From the NCBI GenBank assembly GCA_027458945.1, contig DAIDOU010000285.1:1-5929 (forward strand): DNA of 5,929 bases. Reading direction: 5' to 3'. Position numbers and translations under genes: made by a program. Each line of letters starts with the position of its first letter. The stretch's first letter is position 1. This DNA comes from Acidobacteriota bacterium. GTDB lineage: Bacteria > Acidobacteriota > Thermoanaerobaculia > Thermoanaerobaculales > Thermoanaerobaculaceae. Below are positions 1 through 5,929 of the stretch, piece by piece. The notes beneath the pieces were generated by a model. That model saw only the letters and a list, made by a program, of their open reading frames with translations. It was not told the origin of the DNA and searched no databases.

Positions 1-1
1 G

Positions 2-511
2 CAACTGCGCAGCACCGACCTCGACCAGCTGCTGCGCCGCAAGCCGGACATCGCGGTTCGCATGATGATGCAGCTGGCCGAGCGCTTGCGGGAGACCAAC
101 CGCCGCTTCGAGGATGCCGGCACCCGCGTCGAGCTGGCCGCATTCGCACCGGCGCCCGCGGGTCAGGGGTTCGAGGCGCGCGCGGTGCTGGCGCACGAGG
201 GGTCAGGGCGCCTCTTCCCGCTGCGGATCGAGGGCGCGACGACCCTCGGCCGACACGATCCGGTGACCGGCGTGACGCCCGACGTCGACCTGAGCCGGCT
301 CGACCCCGAGCGCACGGTGTCGCGGCGGCACGCGACGATCGAGTGCCGGGACGGGGCGCTGGCGATCACCGAGGCCGGCCCCTCGACCAACGGCACGTTC
401 GTCAACGGGGTCAAGCTCGAGCCGCTGCAGCCCTGCCCGCTCGGCGACGGCGACGCGGTGCAACTCGCGTTGGTGGCCCTGCGGGTGCGCCTGTTTCCCA
501 GCGGCGGATGA
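2..511 (+). CDS. Cyclic-nucleotide-binding-domain / FHA-domain protein (5' partial)
   Basis: The reading frame is open to the left edge, so the N-terminus is missing; the ATG triplet at 62-70 is internal. The first ~35 visible residues (RKPDIAVRMMMQLAERLRETN) resemble the C-terminal helix of a Crp/cNMP-binding domain, where Leu-Ala-x-Arg-Leu follows a Pro-x-x-Ala stretch. After a short linker comes a full FHA domain: the GR of the first strand at about 248-253, SRRH at 320-331 and STNGTFVNG at 383-409, which together form the phosphothreonine-binding loops. FHA domains bind phosphothreonine peptides, usually as readers of Ser/Thr kinase signalling; a cNMP-binding domain would add a nucleotide-sensing input. 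The visible protein is soluble, with no membrane segment. The D-P-x-T-G-x-x-P-D-x-D-L insert between GR and SRRH is a common FHA variant. Its TGA overlaps the recG ATG. The FHA call is firm; the cNMP-binding call rests on a short remnant, and ligand and partner are unknown. Confidence 0.85.
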   Translation, partial: QLRSTDLDQLLRRKPDIAVRMMMQLAERLRETNRRFEDAGTRVELAAFAPAPAGQGFEARAVLAHEGSGRLFPLRIEGATTLGRHDPVTGVTPDVDLSRLDPERTVSRRHATIECRDGALAITEAGPSTNGTFVNGVKLEPLQPCPLGDGDAVQLALVALRVRLFPSGG

Positions 512-2607
512 GCCTCGGCCTCGGCGACCCCGTTTCCGCGATCCGGGGCGTCGGCACGGCCGGCGAGAGGACGCTGCGCGCGGCCGGCGTGGCGACGCTC
601 GCCGACCTTCTCTGGCACCTGCCGCACCGCTACGAGGACCGCTCCAACCCGAGGGCGATCCGGTCGCTTGCGGCCCTCGACGGCGCTGTGACGGTGAGCG
701 GGCGCCTGGTGCAGCTCGTCGAGCGCCGCGCCCGCAACCGTCGCCTGCGCATCGTGGAAGCCGTGCTCGACGATGGGACCGGGCCGCTGCCGGTCGTGTG
801 GTTTAACCAGCCGTACCTGACCTCGGCGCTGCGGCCGGGCTCGCGCGTGTGGCTGCACGGGCCGGTGCGGCCGGCTCGTGGCGGGTGGGGCGTGCAGCTG
901 GTTGGGCCCGAGTGGGAGGTCGAGGACGAGGACGCCGAGCCGGTCCATCTCGGCCGGATCGTGCCGATGTACCGCAAGCTCGGCACGTTCTCGGGGCGGC
1001 GGGTGCGGACCCTGGTCGCGCGGGCGCTCGCAGCGCTCGGACCGGTCGGTGACCCGCTCGCGGAGCGGCTGCCGGCCGAGCTTGAGCTCCCCGGCCTGGG
1101 TGACGCGCTGCGGCGCGTCCACTTCCCGGACCCGCCCGCGGGCGAGACGGCGCTCGCCTCGTTGTTCGAGCAGCTCGCCTCGCGCCGGACGGCGGCGCAT
1201 CGCCGGCTGGCGTTCGAGGAGCTGCTGGCCCTCGCGGTCGTGCTCGAGCGCGAGCGCGCTCGCCGGCGGCGGCAGCGGGTGGCGGCGTGCCGGATCACCG
1301 AGGAGATCCGCGCCAGCGCGCGCCGCGTGCTGCCGTTCGCGCTCACCGGGGCACAGCGGGGCGCGCTGGGGGAGATCGTCGCGGACTTGCAACGCGGCTA
1401 CCCGATGGCCCGGCTGCTCCAGGGTGATGTCGGCTCCGGCAAGACGATCGTGGCGGCGCTGGCGGCGCTCGTGGTGCTCGCCTCGGGCAGACAGGTGGCG
1501 CTGCTGGCGCCGACGGAGCTGCTGGCACAGCAGCACCACCTCACGCTGCGCCGGTTGCTGCAGCCGACGCCGTTCGCACCGGAGCTGCTCATCGGCTCGC
1601 TGCCCGCAGCGCAGAAGCGCCGCGTGCGGCAGGGACTGGAGGAAGGCAGCGCCCACCTGGTGGTCGGCACGCACGCCCTGATCGAGGACGCGGTCGTGTT
1701 CGGGCGGCTCGGGCTCGCGATCGTGGACGAGCAGCACCGCTTCGGCGTGGCGCAGCGGCAGGCGATGCTGGAGAAAGGCGAAGCGCCGCACCTGCTGGTG
1801 ATGACGGCGACGCCGATCCCGCGTTCACTGGCGTTGTCGCTGTACGGCGACCTCGACGTCTCGGTGATCGACGAGATGCCGCCGGGCCGGAGGGCCGTGC
1901 GCACCGTGCTGCGCGACGACTCGGCGCGGCCGCGGCTGGCCGAGTTCCTGCGCAAGGAGGTGGCGGCGGGCGGGCAGGCATACTGGGTCGTTCCGCTCGT
2001 CGAGGAGTCGGAGAAGATACCGGCCCGTGCGATCGCCACCCACGTCCGGGCGGTGCGCCAGGCACTCGCCGGCGTGCGGGTCGAAGCGGTCCACGGGCGC
2101 ACGCCGCCGGAGGAGCGCGAGGCGGTGATGGCGGCGTTCTCCGCCGGCGAGATCGGCGTGCTGTGCGCGACGACCGTGATCGAGGTCGGCGTGGACGTGC
2201 CCAACGCCTCGGTGATGGTGATCGAGAACGCCGAGCGTTTCGGCCTGGCGCAGCTCCACCAGCTGCGCGGGCGCGTCGGCCGCGGGCGCCGCCGCTCGTT
2301 CTGCGTGCTGCTCACCGGCGCCGACTGCTCGGAGGAGGCGAGGCGGCGGCTGGAGGTGATCGCGGCGACGGCCGACGGGTTCAGGATCGCCGAGGAGGAC
2401 TTTCGCCAGCGCGGGCCCGGCGAGCTGACCGGCTTGCGGCAGTGGGGGCGGCCGGAGTTCGTGGTGGCGAGCCTGTGGGCGCACCGGCGAGAGCTCGAGG
2501 CGGCACGCGCCGTCGCCGCGGAGGCCGGGCGGCGGGGCGAGCTCGAAGAGCTGGCGAAGCTGGTGTCCGGTCCGGGCGGCGTCGGCCCGGTGGTGCCGGC
2601 CGGCTGA
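508..2607 (+). CDS. recG: ATP-dependent DNA helicase RecG
   Basis: RecG is a superfamily 2 double-stranded DNA translocase that regresses stalled replication forks and remodels Holliday junctions and R- or D-loops. The ATG at 508 gives 699 residues, close to E. coli RecG (693), and begins where homology begins, so the further upstream in-frame ATG at 343 is rejected. Visible parts: N-terminal helix-hairpin-like segment (IRGVGTAGERTLRAAG, residues 12-27, then LLWHLPHRYEDR); OB-fold wedge domain at about residues 59-150 with WFNQPYL; Walker A GDVGSGKT at 306-313; DEQH box at 407-410 followed by RFGV; motif III TATPIPRS from 433; helicase C-terminal domain with VIEVGVDVPNA and motif VI QLHQLRGRVGRG at 582-593; then the TRG translocation motif with RGPGELTGLRQWG. 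All catalytic residues are present, so the protein should be active. There is no strong Shine-Dalgarno upstream, and the ATGA overlap suggests translational coupling to the FHA gene. Confidence 0.98.
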   Translation: MSLGLGDPVSAIRGVGTAGERTLRAAGVATLADLLWHLPHRYEDRSNPRAIRSLAALDGAVTVSGRLVQLVERRARNRRLRIVEAVLDDGTGPLPVVWFNQPYLTSALRPGSRVWLHGPVRPARGGWGVQLVGPEWEVEDEDAEPVHLGRIVPMYRKLGTFSGRRVRTLVARALAALGPVGDPLAERLPAELELPGLGDALRRVHFPDPPAGETALASLFEQLASRRTAAHRRLAFEELLALAVVLERERARRRRQRVAACRITEEIRASARRVLPFALTGAQRGALGEIVADLQRGYPMARLLQGDVGSGKTIVAALAALVVLASGRQVALLAPTELLAQQHHLTLRRLLQPTPFAPELLIGSLPAAQKRRVRQGLEEGSAHLVVGTHALIEDAVVFGRLGLAIVDEQHRFGVAQRQAMLEKGEAPHLLVMTATPIPRSLALSLYGDLDVSVIDEMPPGRRAVRTVLRDDSARPRLAEFLRKEVAAGGQAYWVVPLVEESEKIPARAIATHVRAVRQALAGVRVEAVHGRTPPEEREAVMAAFSAGEIGVLCATTVIEVGVDVPNASVMVIENAERFGLAQLHQLRGRVGRGRRRSFCVLLTGADCSEEARRRLEVIAATADGFRIAEEDFRQRGPGELTGLRQWGRPEFVVASLWAHRRELEAARAVAAEAGRRGELEELAKLVSGPGGVGPVVPAG

Positions 2608-2629
2608 GCGCTGCGGCCCGGTTCCACGC

Positions 2630-2635
2630 TAGAAT
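2630..2635 (+). promoter_or_regulatory. Putative -10 box for the pentapeptide-repeat gene
   Basis: TAGAAT lies in the 34-base gap after recG and matches the TATAAT consensus at five of six positions. Only six bases separate it from the ATG at 2642, so transcription would begin at or next to the start codon and give a leaderless mRNA. In keeping with this, no Shine-Dalgarno-like purine run lies directly upstream of the ATG. The region 16-18 bases further upstream has no good -35 match, so the call rests on one hexamer and its spacing. Confidence 0.4.
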
Positions 2636-2641
2636 CCCCGC

Positions 2642-4114
2642 ATGGCGAACGCCGAACACGTGCGTCTGCTGCTCTCGCCGGGGTGGCCGCGCTGGCGTAG
2701 CGAGAACCCCCGCATCATCCCGGACCTGGTCGAGGCGGAGCTCGCCGGCCGGGACCTGCGCGGCGCCGACCTGTCGCGCGCGCTGCTGACGCGGGCGGAC
2801 CTGACCGGCGCCGACCTGACCGGGGCCAACCTGGCGAACGCCGAGATCGAGGGCGTCTTCCTTTCCGGCGCGGTCCTCGACGGCGCGAGCTGCGCCGGGG
2901 TCCGGTTCGACCTGCTCGAAATCCGGAACTGCTCGCTCAAGGGCGCCGTGTTTGCCGGCGCGACGTTCCGCGGCGCCGACTTCTCCGGCAGCGACCTCTC
3001 GCGCGCCAACCTCGCTCAGGTCAACCTCGAGGCGGCGGTCCTCGACGGTGTCAACCTCGGCGGCGCCGACCTGACCGGCGCGTCGCTGCGCGGCGCGCGC
3101 CTCGACCGCGCGAGCCTCGCCGGGGCGACGCTCGTCGGCGCGATCCTCGAGGGCGTCAACCTCACCGGGAACGACCTCGGCGGCGCGGACCTGCGCGAGG
3201 CCGAGGCGACCCGGATCCAGCTCCCCGGCGCAAACCTCGCCGGTGCGAAGATGCTGAAGGCCAAGATGCGCGAGGCGAATTTCCTGCGCGCCGACCTGCA
3301 GGGCGCCGATTTCGACGGCGCCGACGTCAGCCACGCAACGTTCCGCCTGGCGAACCTGGAAGGGGCGCGGCTGACCAACTGCGACGCCCAGGCCGCCGAC
3401 TTCCGCGAGGCGATGCTGCTTCACACCGAGCTCGCGGGCGTCCAGATGGCGGCCGCGCAGCTCTCCGGCGTGGACTTCCGTTCGCCCAAGCTGGGGCGGC
3501 TCTCGCTGGTGCGCGCGAACCTCACCGGCGCGACGTTCGTCGGCTGCAACCTGCGCGGCTTCCGCTTCGAGCAGGCGCGCATGGAGGGGGCGGACCTGCG
3601 CGAGGCCAACCTCGAAGCCGCGAAATTGGACGGGGCGATCCTCACGGGGGCGAACGTGCGCGGCAGCCGCCTGCGGCAGAGTTCGCTCGTCGGCGCGGTG
3701 GCGATCGACGCGGACCTCTCCGGTTGCGACCTCATTCTCGCCGACCTCTCCGGCGGCGACTTCACGCGCGCCGATCTACGCTTCTCGCGCCTCGTCGGCG
3801 CCAACTGCCGCCGCGCGTCGTTTCGGTTCGCCGACTGCCGCAAGGCCGATTTCAGCAAGGCGAACGTCGGCCGCGCGAACTTCTGGGGCGCGCTGATCGG
3901 CGGCGCGCAGATGCCGGTCGCGGCGTTGCACTGGCGGATCGGGCGCGCGATCACGGCGCTGCTGACCGCCGGGCAGCGCAAGCGCCAGCAGCGCGAGAAG
4001 CGCGAGCAGGAGCGCCGCATCCGCGACACCGTGCGCCTGGTGCGTGAGATCGAGGAGAACGACCCGAGGTTGCGCCGCCAGGCGGCGCGCTCGGCGCGCG
4101 CGCCGCAACCCTAG
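2642..4114 (+). CDS. Long pentapeptide-repeat protein with charged C-terminal helix
   Basis: The 490-residue protein has three parts. Residues 1-30 are a cap containing GWPRWRSENPRIIPDL, which resembles the W-x-x-W-R-x-x-N-P...P-D-L leader found before many pentapeptide-repeat domains. Residues 31-425 are 79 consecutive pentapeptides of the A-(D/N)-L-x-x type (centre residue Leu, Phe, Ile or Met, Ala two before it), predicted to fold as a right-handed quadrilateral beta-helix of about 20 coils. Residues 426-490 form a tail with a short hydrophobic helix (WRIGRAITALLTA) followed by a Lys/Arg/Glu-rich segment likely to be helical or coiled coil. There is no signal peptide or clear transmembrane segment, so it is probably cytoplasmic. 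Qnr and MfpA, the gyrase-protecting members, are only about 180-220 residues, so that role should not be assumed; most long family members have no known function. It stands alone downstream of recG and ends in a stop shared with the convergent gene. Confidence 0.95.
   Translation: MANAEHVRLLLSPGWPRWRSENPRIIPDLVEAELAGRDLRGADLSRALLTRADLTGADLTGANLANAEIEGVFLSGAVLDGASCAGVRFDLLEIRNCSLKGAVFAGATFRGADFSGSDLSRANLAQVNLEAAVLDGVNLGGADLTGASLRGARLDRASLAGATLVGAILEGVNLTGNDLGGADLREAEATRIQLPGANLAGAKMLKAKMREANFLRADLQGADFDGADVSHATFRLANLEGARLTNCDAQAADFREAMLLHTELAGVQMAAAQLSGVDFRSPKLGRLSLVRANLTGATFVGCNLRGFRFEQARMEGADLREANLEAAKLDGAILTGANVRGSRLRQSSLVGAVAIDADLSGCDLILADLSGGDFTRADLRFSRLVGANCRRASFRFADCRKADFSKANVGRANFWGALIGGAQMPVAALHWRIGRAITALLTAGQRKRQQREKREQERRIRDTVRLVREIEENDPRLRRQAARSARAPQP
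2806..2823 (+). repeat. 18-base exact direct repeat, copy 1
   Basis: The 18 bases cggcgccgacctgaccgg here are identical to those at 3061-3078. The copies lie 255 bases apart, exactly 17 pentapeptide units, and in the same reading frame. They arise within the pentapeptide array and are probably a by-product of repeated coding for GADLT. Confidence 0.8.
3061..3078 (+). repeat. 18-base exact direct repeat, copy 2
   Basis: This is the second copy of the 18-base repeat at 2806-2823, in the same frame. Recombination between the two copies would remove 17 pentapeptides and keep the frame open, but would shift the four-per-coil phase of the beta-helix by one face. Confidence 0.8.
4111..4114. other. 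CTAG palindrome shared as stop of two convergent genes
   Basis: The palindrome CTAG holds TAG on both strands: 4112-4114 ends the pentapeptide-repeat gene on the + strand and 4113-4111 ends the unknown 196-residue gene on the - strand. The genes therefore overlap tail to tail by four bases, leaving no intergenic space for a terminator. Confidence 0.95.
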
Positions 4115-4701
4115 GCCGGCGGCGCCGCGGGCTTCGTCTCCAGCTCGAGCGCTCGGACATCGACGAACGGCAGCTCCAGCGCACGGCGCCGCAGCTCGAT
4201 CACACCGGGCAACGGCCCGGAGAACACGCCGCTGGCGCGGTAGACGTACTCATGCTCCGGCGTGTACAGCTCGGTTCCACTCGCGTCGGGGTCGTGCTCC
4301 TCGCGCTGGGCGATCCCGTCGCCTTCGACCCCCGGCGGCCAACCCTCGAGCAGCTCGGCCCGAATCCGGCCAGCCACCTCCCGCGAAAACGCACGGGCCG
4401 AGAAGCCCATACGCGCGCGCACGACCTCCGCGAAGCCCGCGAGCGCGAGGTCGGCCTCGGCTCCGTGGCGGCGGAGGGCCGCGACCAGGTCGAGCGCGAG
4501 GCCGGTCGGCGCGAACACGAGATGCCGCGAGCCGTGCGAGAGGAGTTCGCGAAAGCGCTGCGCGAGGCGATGCGCCTCGAGGTCCAGATCGCGGCCGAAG
4601 ACGGCCGCCTCCAGGCCCCCGCTTTCCGCCTCCAACCCGGCAACGAAGCCCCGCACCGCGCTCTCGGCGCCGCTCACCACGATCTCGTACCACTGGCTCA
4701 T
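4111..4701 (-). CDS. Conserved-looking hypothetical protein, 196 aa
   Basis: I cannot assign this protein to a named family. It starts at the ATG read from 4701, preceded by a good Shine-Dalgarno (GAGGAG, nine bases away). The product looks soluble and mixed alpha/beta: a start MSQWYEIVVSG suggesting a beta strand, a helix (SAVRGFVAGLEAE), then a strand/helix pattern with HLVFAPTGLALDLVAAL (residues 60-75), a central FSARAFSREVAGRIRAEL segment (100-117), and a C-terminal part with TELYTPEHEYVYRASG (143-158) and a hydrophobic, charged end IELRRRALELPFVDVRALELE. There is no signal peptide, membrane helix, Cys pair or obvious catalytic motif. It sits 13 bases downstream of the antiporter gene and is almost surely cotranscribed with it. 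Codon use matches the neighbours and the opposite strand gives no recognisable protein, which supports a real gene. Its last codon overlaps the stop of the convergent pentapeptide gene. Confidence 0.85.
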   Translation of the reverse strand: MSQWYEIVVSGAESAVRGFVAGLEAESGGLEAAVFGRDLDLEAHRLAQRFRELLSHGSRHLVFAPTGLALDLVAALRRHGAEADLALAGFAEVVRARMGFSARAFSREVAGRIRAELLEGWPPGVEGDGIAQREEHDPDASGTELYTPEHEYVYRASGVFSGPLPGVIELRRRALELPFVDVRALELETKPAAPPA

Positions 4702-4710
4702 GGTCGTTGG

Positions 4711-4716
4711 CTCCTC
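4711..4716 (-). promoter_or_regulatory. Shine-Dalgarno of the 196-aa gene, overlapping the antiporter stop
   Basis: On the - strand the sequence reads TGAGGAG then nine bases then ATG. The TGA is the antiporter stop, and its GA forms the first two bases of the GAGGAG ribosome-binding site. This fixes the start of the downstream gene at 4701 and suggests coupled translation of the two genes. Confidence 0.75.
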
Positions 4717-5929
4717 AGAGGAAGAACACCCACGTCGCGATCAGGAAGACGGGGACCAGGCACGGGAGCGAGTAGCGGAGGACGTAGCCGAAGAACGACG
4801 GCATCTCGACCCCGGCCTCCTCGGCGATCGACTTCACCATGAAGTTCGGCGCGTTGCCGATGTAGGTGTTGGCTCCCATGAACACGGCGCCGGCGGCGAT
4901 CGCCTGCAGGAAGGGGTGGCCGTCCTGGGCGAGGCGGAGGACCGCTTCCGGCGCCGGCACCCCGGGGTAGAGGCGGCCCACGGCCGCGGAGAGGAACGCG
5001 AGGTACGTCGGCGCGTTGTCGAGGAACGACGAGAGCACGCCGGTGCCCCAGAAGAACCGCGCCGGCGTCGTGACCGCGGCCAGGAGCGGTGCGGCCGCGC
5101 CGTGCTCGCCGGCGCGCAGCACCAGCAGCACGGGAACGATGGTCGCGAAGATACCGGCGAAGAGGATGGCGACCTCGCGCACCGGCCCCCAGGTGTAGCC
5201 GTTGTCGCGCCGCGTCCGGCGGCTGGTCGCCGCCAGCGACGCCACGCTCAGGAGGAGCAGCGCCGCGTCGCGCGTGAGGTTCTGGAGCGGAAGGTCGACC
5301 CCCAGCAGCGGCACCGTCCCCGGCCGCCAGACGCCGGACACGACGACCGCCGCGACGACGCCGGCGAGGAGCACGAGGTTGTGCCACCCCTCCAGGCGCA
5401 GCGGTTCCTGCGGTCCGGGTGAGCGCTCGCGCACGGCTCTGTCCTCCTGCCGCCAGTAGTAGAGGTCGAGCGCGATGTATGCCGCGAGGACGAGGCCGGC
5501 GACGAGCAGCAGCTCGCGCCACAGGCGCAGGCTCCAGAAGAACGGCACCCCGCCGAGGAAGCCGAGGAACAACGGCGGATCGCCGAGCGGCGTGAGGACG
5601 CCGCCGATGTTGGCGACGAGGAAGATGAAGAATACCACCGTGTGCGCTCGCCGCCGCCGCTGCCGGTTGGCGCGCAGCAGCGGGCGGATGAGCAACACCG
5701 CGGCGCCGGTCGTTCCGATCCACGATGCGAGCGCGGTTCCGGCGACCATGAGCGCAGCGTTCACCCAAGGCGTCCCGGGGAGCGTGCCCCGCACCAGGAT
5801 GCCGCCCCCGATCACGAACAGCGTGCCGATCAGCACGATGAACGGGACGTATTCGAGCAGCGCGGTGCGCAGCAGCTCGTCGGCCGCGGGACGGCCGTAC
5901 GACGCGACGAACGGCACCGCCAGTGCCAG
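4715..5929 (-). CDS. Na+/H+ antiporter or citrate-transporter-like membrane protein (5' partial)
   Basis: The frame stays open to the right edge, reading LALAVPFVASYG; the GTG at 5917 is not a convincing start because family members carry further N-terminal membrane sequence. About 404 residues are visible, most of a protein usually around 450-480. It is strongly hydrophobic with roughly ten membrane segments. Counting from the GTG codon, recognisable signatures are GTTGAAVLLIRPLLRAN (68-84), NIGGVLTPLGDPP (103-115), SSFLDNAPTYLAFL (296-309) and GANTYIGNAPN (348-358). The paired Asn-containing hairpin motifs (NIGG...TPLGDP and GAN...GNAPN) are typical of the ion transporter superfamily (NhaD, ArsB, CitM), in which they form the cation/substrate site; DNAPTYL is also seen in NhaD-like proteins. 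The family is generally annotated as sodium:proton antiporter or putative citrate transporter; the true substrate cannot be read from sequence. It would act in the inner membrane and is followed closely by the 196-residue gene. Confidence 0.92.
   Translation of the reverse strand: MALAVPFVASYGRPAADELLRTALLEYVPFIVLIGTLFVIGGGILVRGTLPGTPWVNAALMVAGTALASWIGTTGAAVLLIRPLLRANRQRRRRAHTVVFFIFLVANIGGVLTPLGDPPLFLGFLGGVPFFWSLRLWRELLLVAGLVLAAYIALDLYYWRQEDRAVRERSPGPQEPLRLEGWHNLVLLAGVVAAVVVSGVWRPGTVPLLGVDLPLQNLTRDAALLLLSVASLAATSRRTRRDNGYTWGPVREVAILFAGIFATIVPVLLVLRAGEHGAAAPLLAAVTTPARFFWGTGVLSSFLDNAPTYLAFLSAAVGRLYPGVPAPEAVLRLAQDGHPFLQAIAAGAVFMGANTYIGNAPNFMVKSIAEEAGVEMPSFFGYVLRYSLPCLVPVFLIATWVFFL

Larger units (their letters stand above)
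2732..3916 (+). repeat. Array of 79 in-frame 15-base pentapeptide-coding units
   Basis: Reading from residue 31 (EAELA) to residue 425 (GAQMP) in steps of five keeps the hydrophobic centre residue at the fourth position throughout, with no insertion or deletion. The DNA shows the matching 15-base periodicity, with variants of GGCGCCGACCTG recurring (for example at 2762, 2808 and 3062). The units are divergent: most differ at several bases, which points to an old array under structural selection rather than recent tandem expansion. Confidence 0.95.

Noticed and set aside
343..507. Upstream in-frame ATG extension of recG
   Set aside because: It would add 55 residues that overlap the FHA domain coding region in another frame and have no RecG similarity; 508 gives the normal family length.
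163..1791. Long open frame (542 codons) on the - strand across the FHA gene and recG
   Set aside because: It is antisense to two clearly recognised genes, its translation is rich in Arg, Pro, Ala and His with no domain, and such frames are usual opposite GC-rich genes.
2595..2604. GCCGGCCGGC palindrome at the end of recG as a terminator
   Set aside because: It has no loop and no following T run, and it lies inside the recG coding sequence; GC-rich palindromes of this size are expected here.
2381..3424. 347-codon - strand frame with repetitive translation opposite the pentapeptide array
   Set aside because: The repetition only mirrors the 15-base periodicity of the sense gene; no family is recognisable.
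2642..4114. Pentapeptide protein as a Qnr/MfpA-type gyrase protector giving quinolone resistance
   Set aside because: The protein is more than twice the usual length, has a different cap and tail, and has no resistance or toxin-gene context; similarity is only to the fold.
4262..5422. 386-codon + strand frame opposite the unknown gene and antiporter
   Set aside because: The antiporter motifs and membrane segments on the - strand are unmistakable; this frame is low in complexity and rich in Arg, Glu and His.
5915..5917. GTG as the antiporter start codon
   Set aside because: The frame continues open to the window edge with hydrophobic codons (LALA), and related proteins have more N-terminal membrane sequence.

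Overview
The window is GC-rich (around 70% by eye) and almost entirely coding, as expected of a bacterial chromosome with high GC at third codon positions. The gene content (a cyclic-nucleotide-binding/FHA fusion, RecG, a long pentapeptide-repeat protein, an ion-transporter-superfamily antiporter) would fit a GC-rich Gram-negative such as an acidobacterium, a myxobacterium/deltaproteobacterium or a related uncultured lineage. No rRNA or other lineage marker is present, so the assignment stays open.

Layout. On the + strand: (1) positions 2-511, the 3' part of a gene for a protein with the end of a Crp-type cyclic-nucleotide-binding domain followed by a complete FHA domain; (2) 508-2607, full-length recG, whose ATG overlaps the upstream TGA (ATGA); (3) 2642-4114, a 490-residue pentapeptide-repeat protein separated from recG by 34 bases that carry a -10-like box so close to the ATG that the mRNA may be leaderless. 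On the - strand, read from the right edge: (4) 5929-4715, a membrane transporter of the Na+/H+ antiporter or citrate-transporter-like type, with its N-terminus cut off by the window edge; (5) 4701-4111, a conserved-looking 196-residue protein of unknown function, 13 bases downstream of the transporter, with its Shine-Dalgarno overlapping the transporter's stop. The two strands converge at a CTAG palindrome (4111-4114) that supplies the TAG stop of both genes.

How the genes relate. The FHA gene and recG look translationally coupled, and the antiporter and unknown gene look like one operon. Nothing links the two groups functionally. RecG is a housekeeping fork-remodelling helicase. The most distinctive element is the pentapeptide-repeat protein: 79 consecutive pentapeptides fall in one register without a single inserted or deleted residue, predicting about 20 coils of right-handed quadrilateral beta-helix, capped by a W-x-x-W-R-type N-terminus and a strongly charged helical C-terminal tail.

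No mobile element, CRISPR array, tRNA, rRNA or intergenic stretch over 300 bases is present. I did not find a convincing new multi-gene system; the items worth a second look are the pentapeptide protein and the unknown protein coupled to the antiporter.
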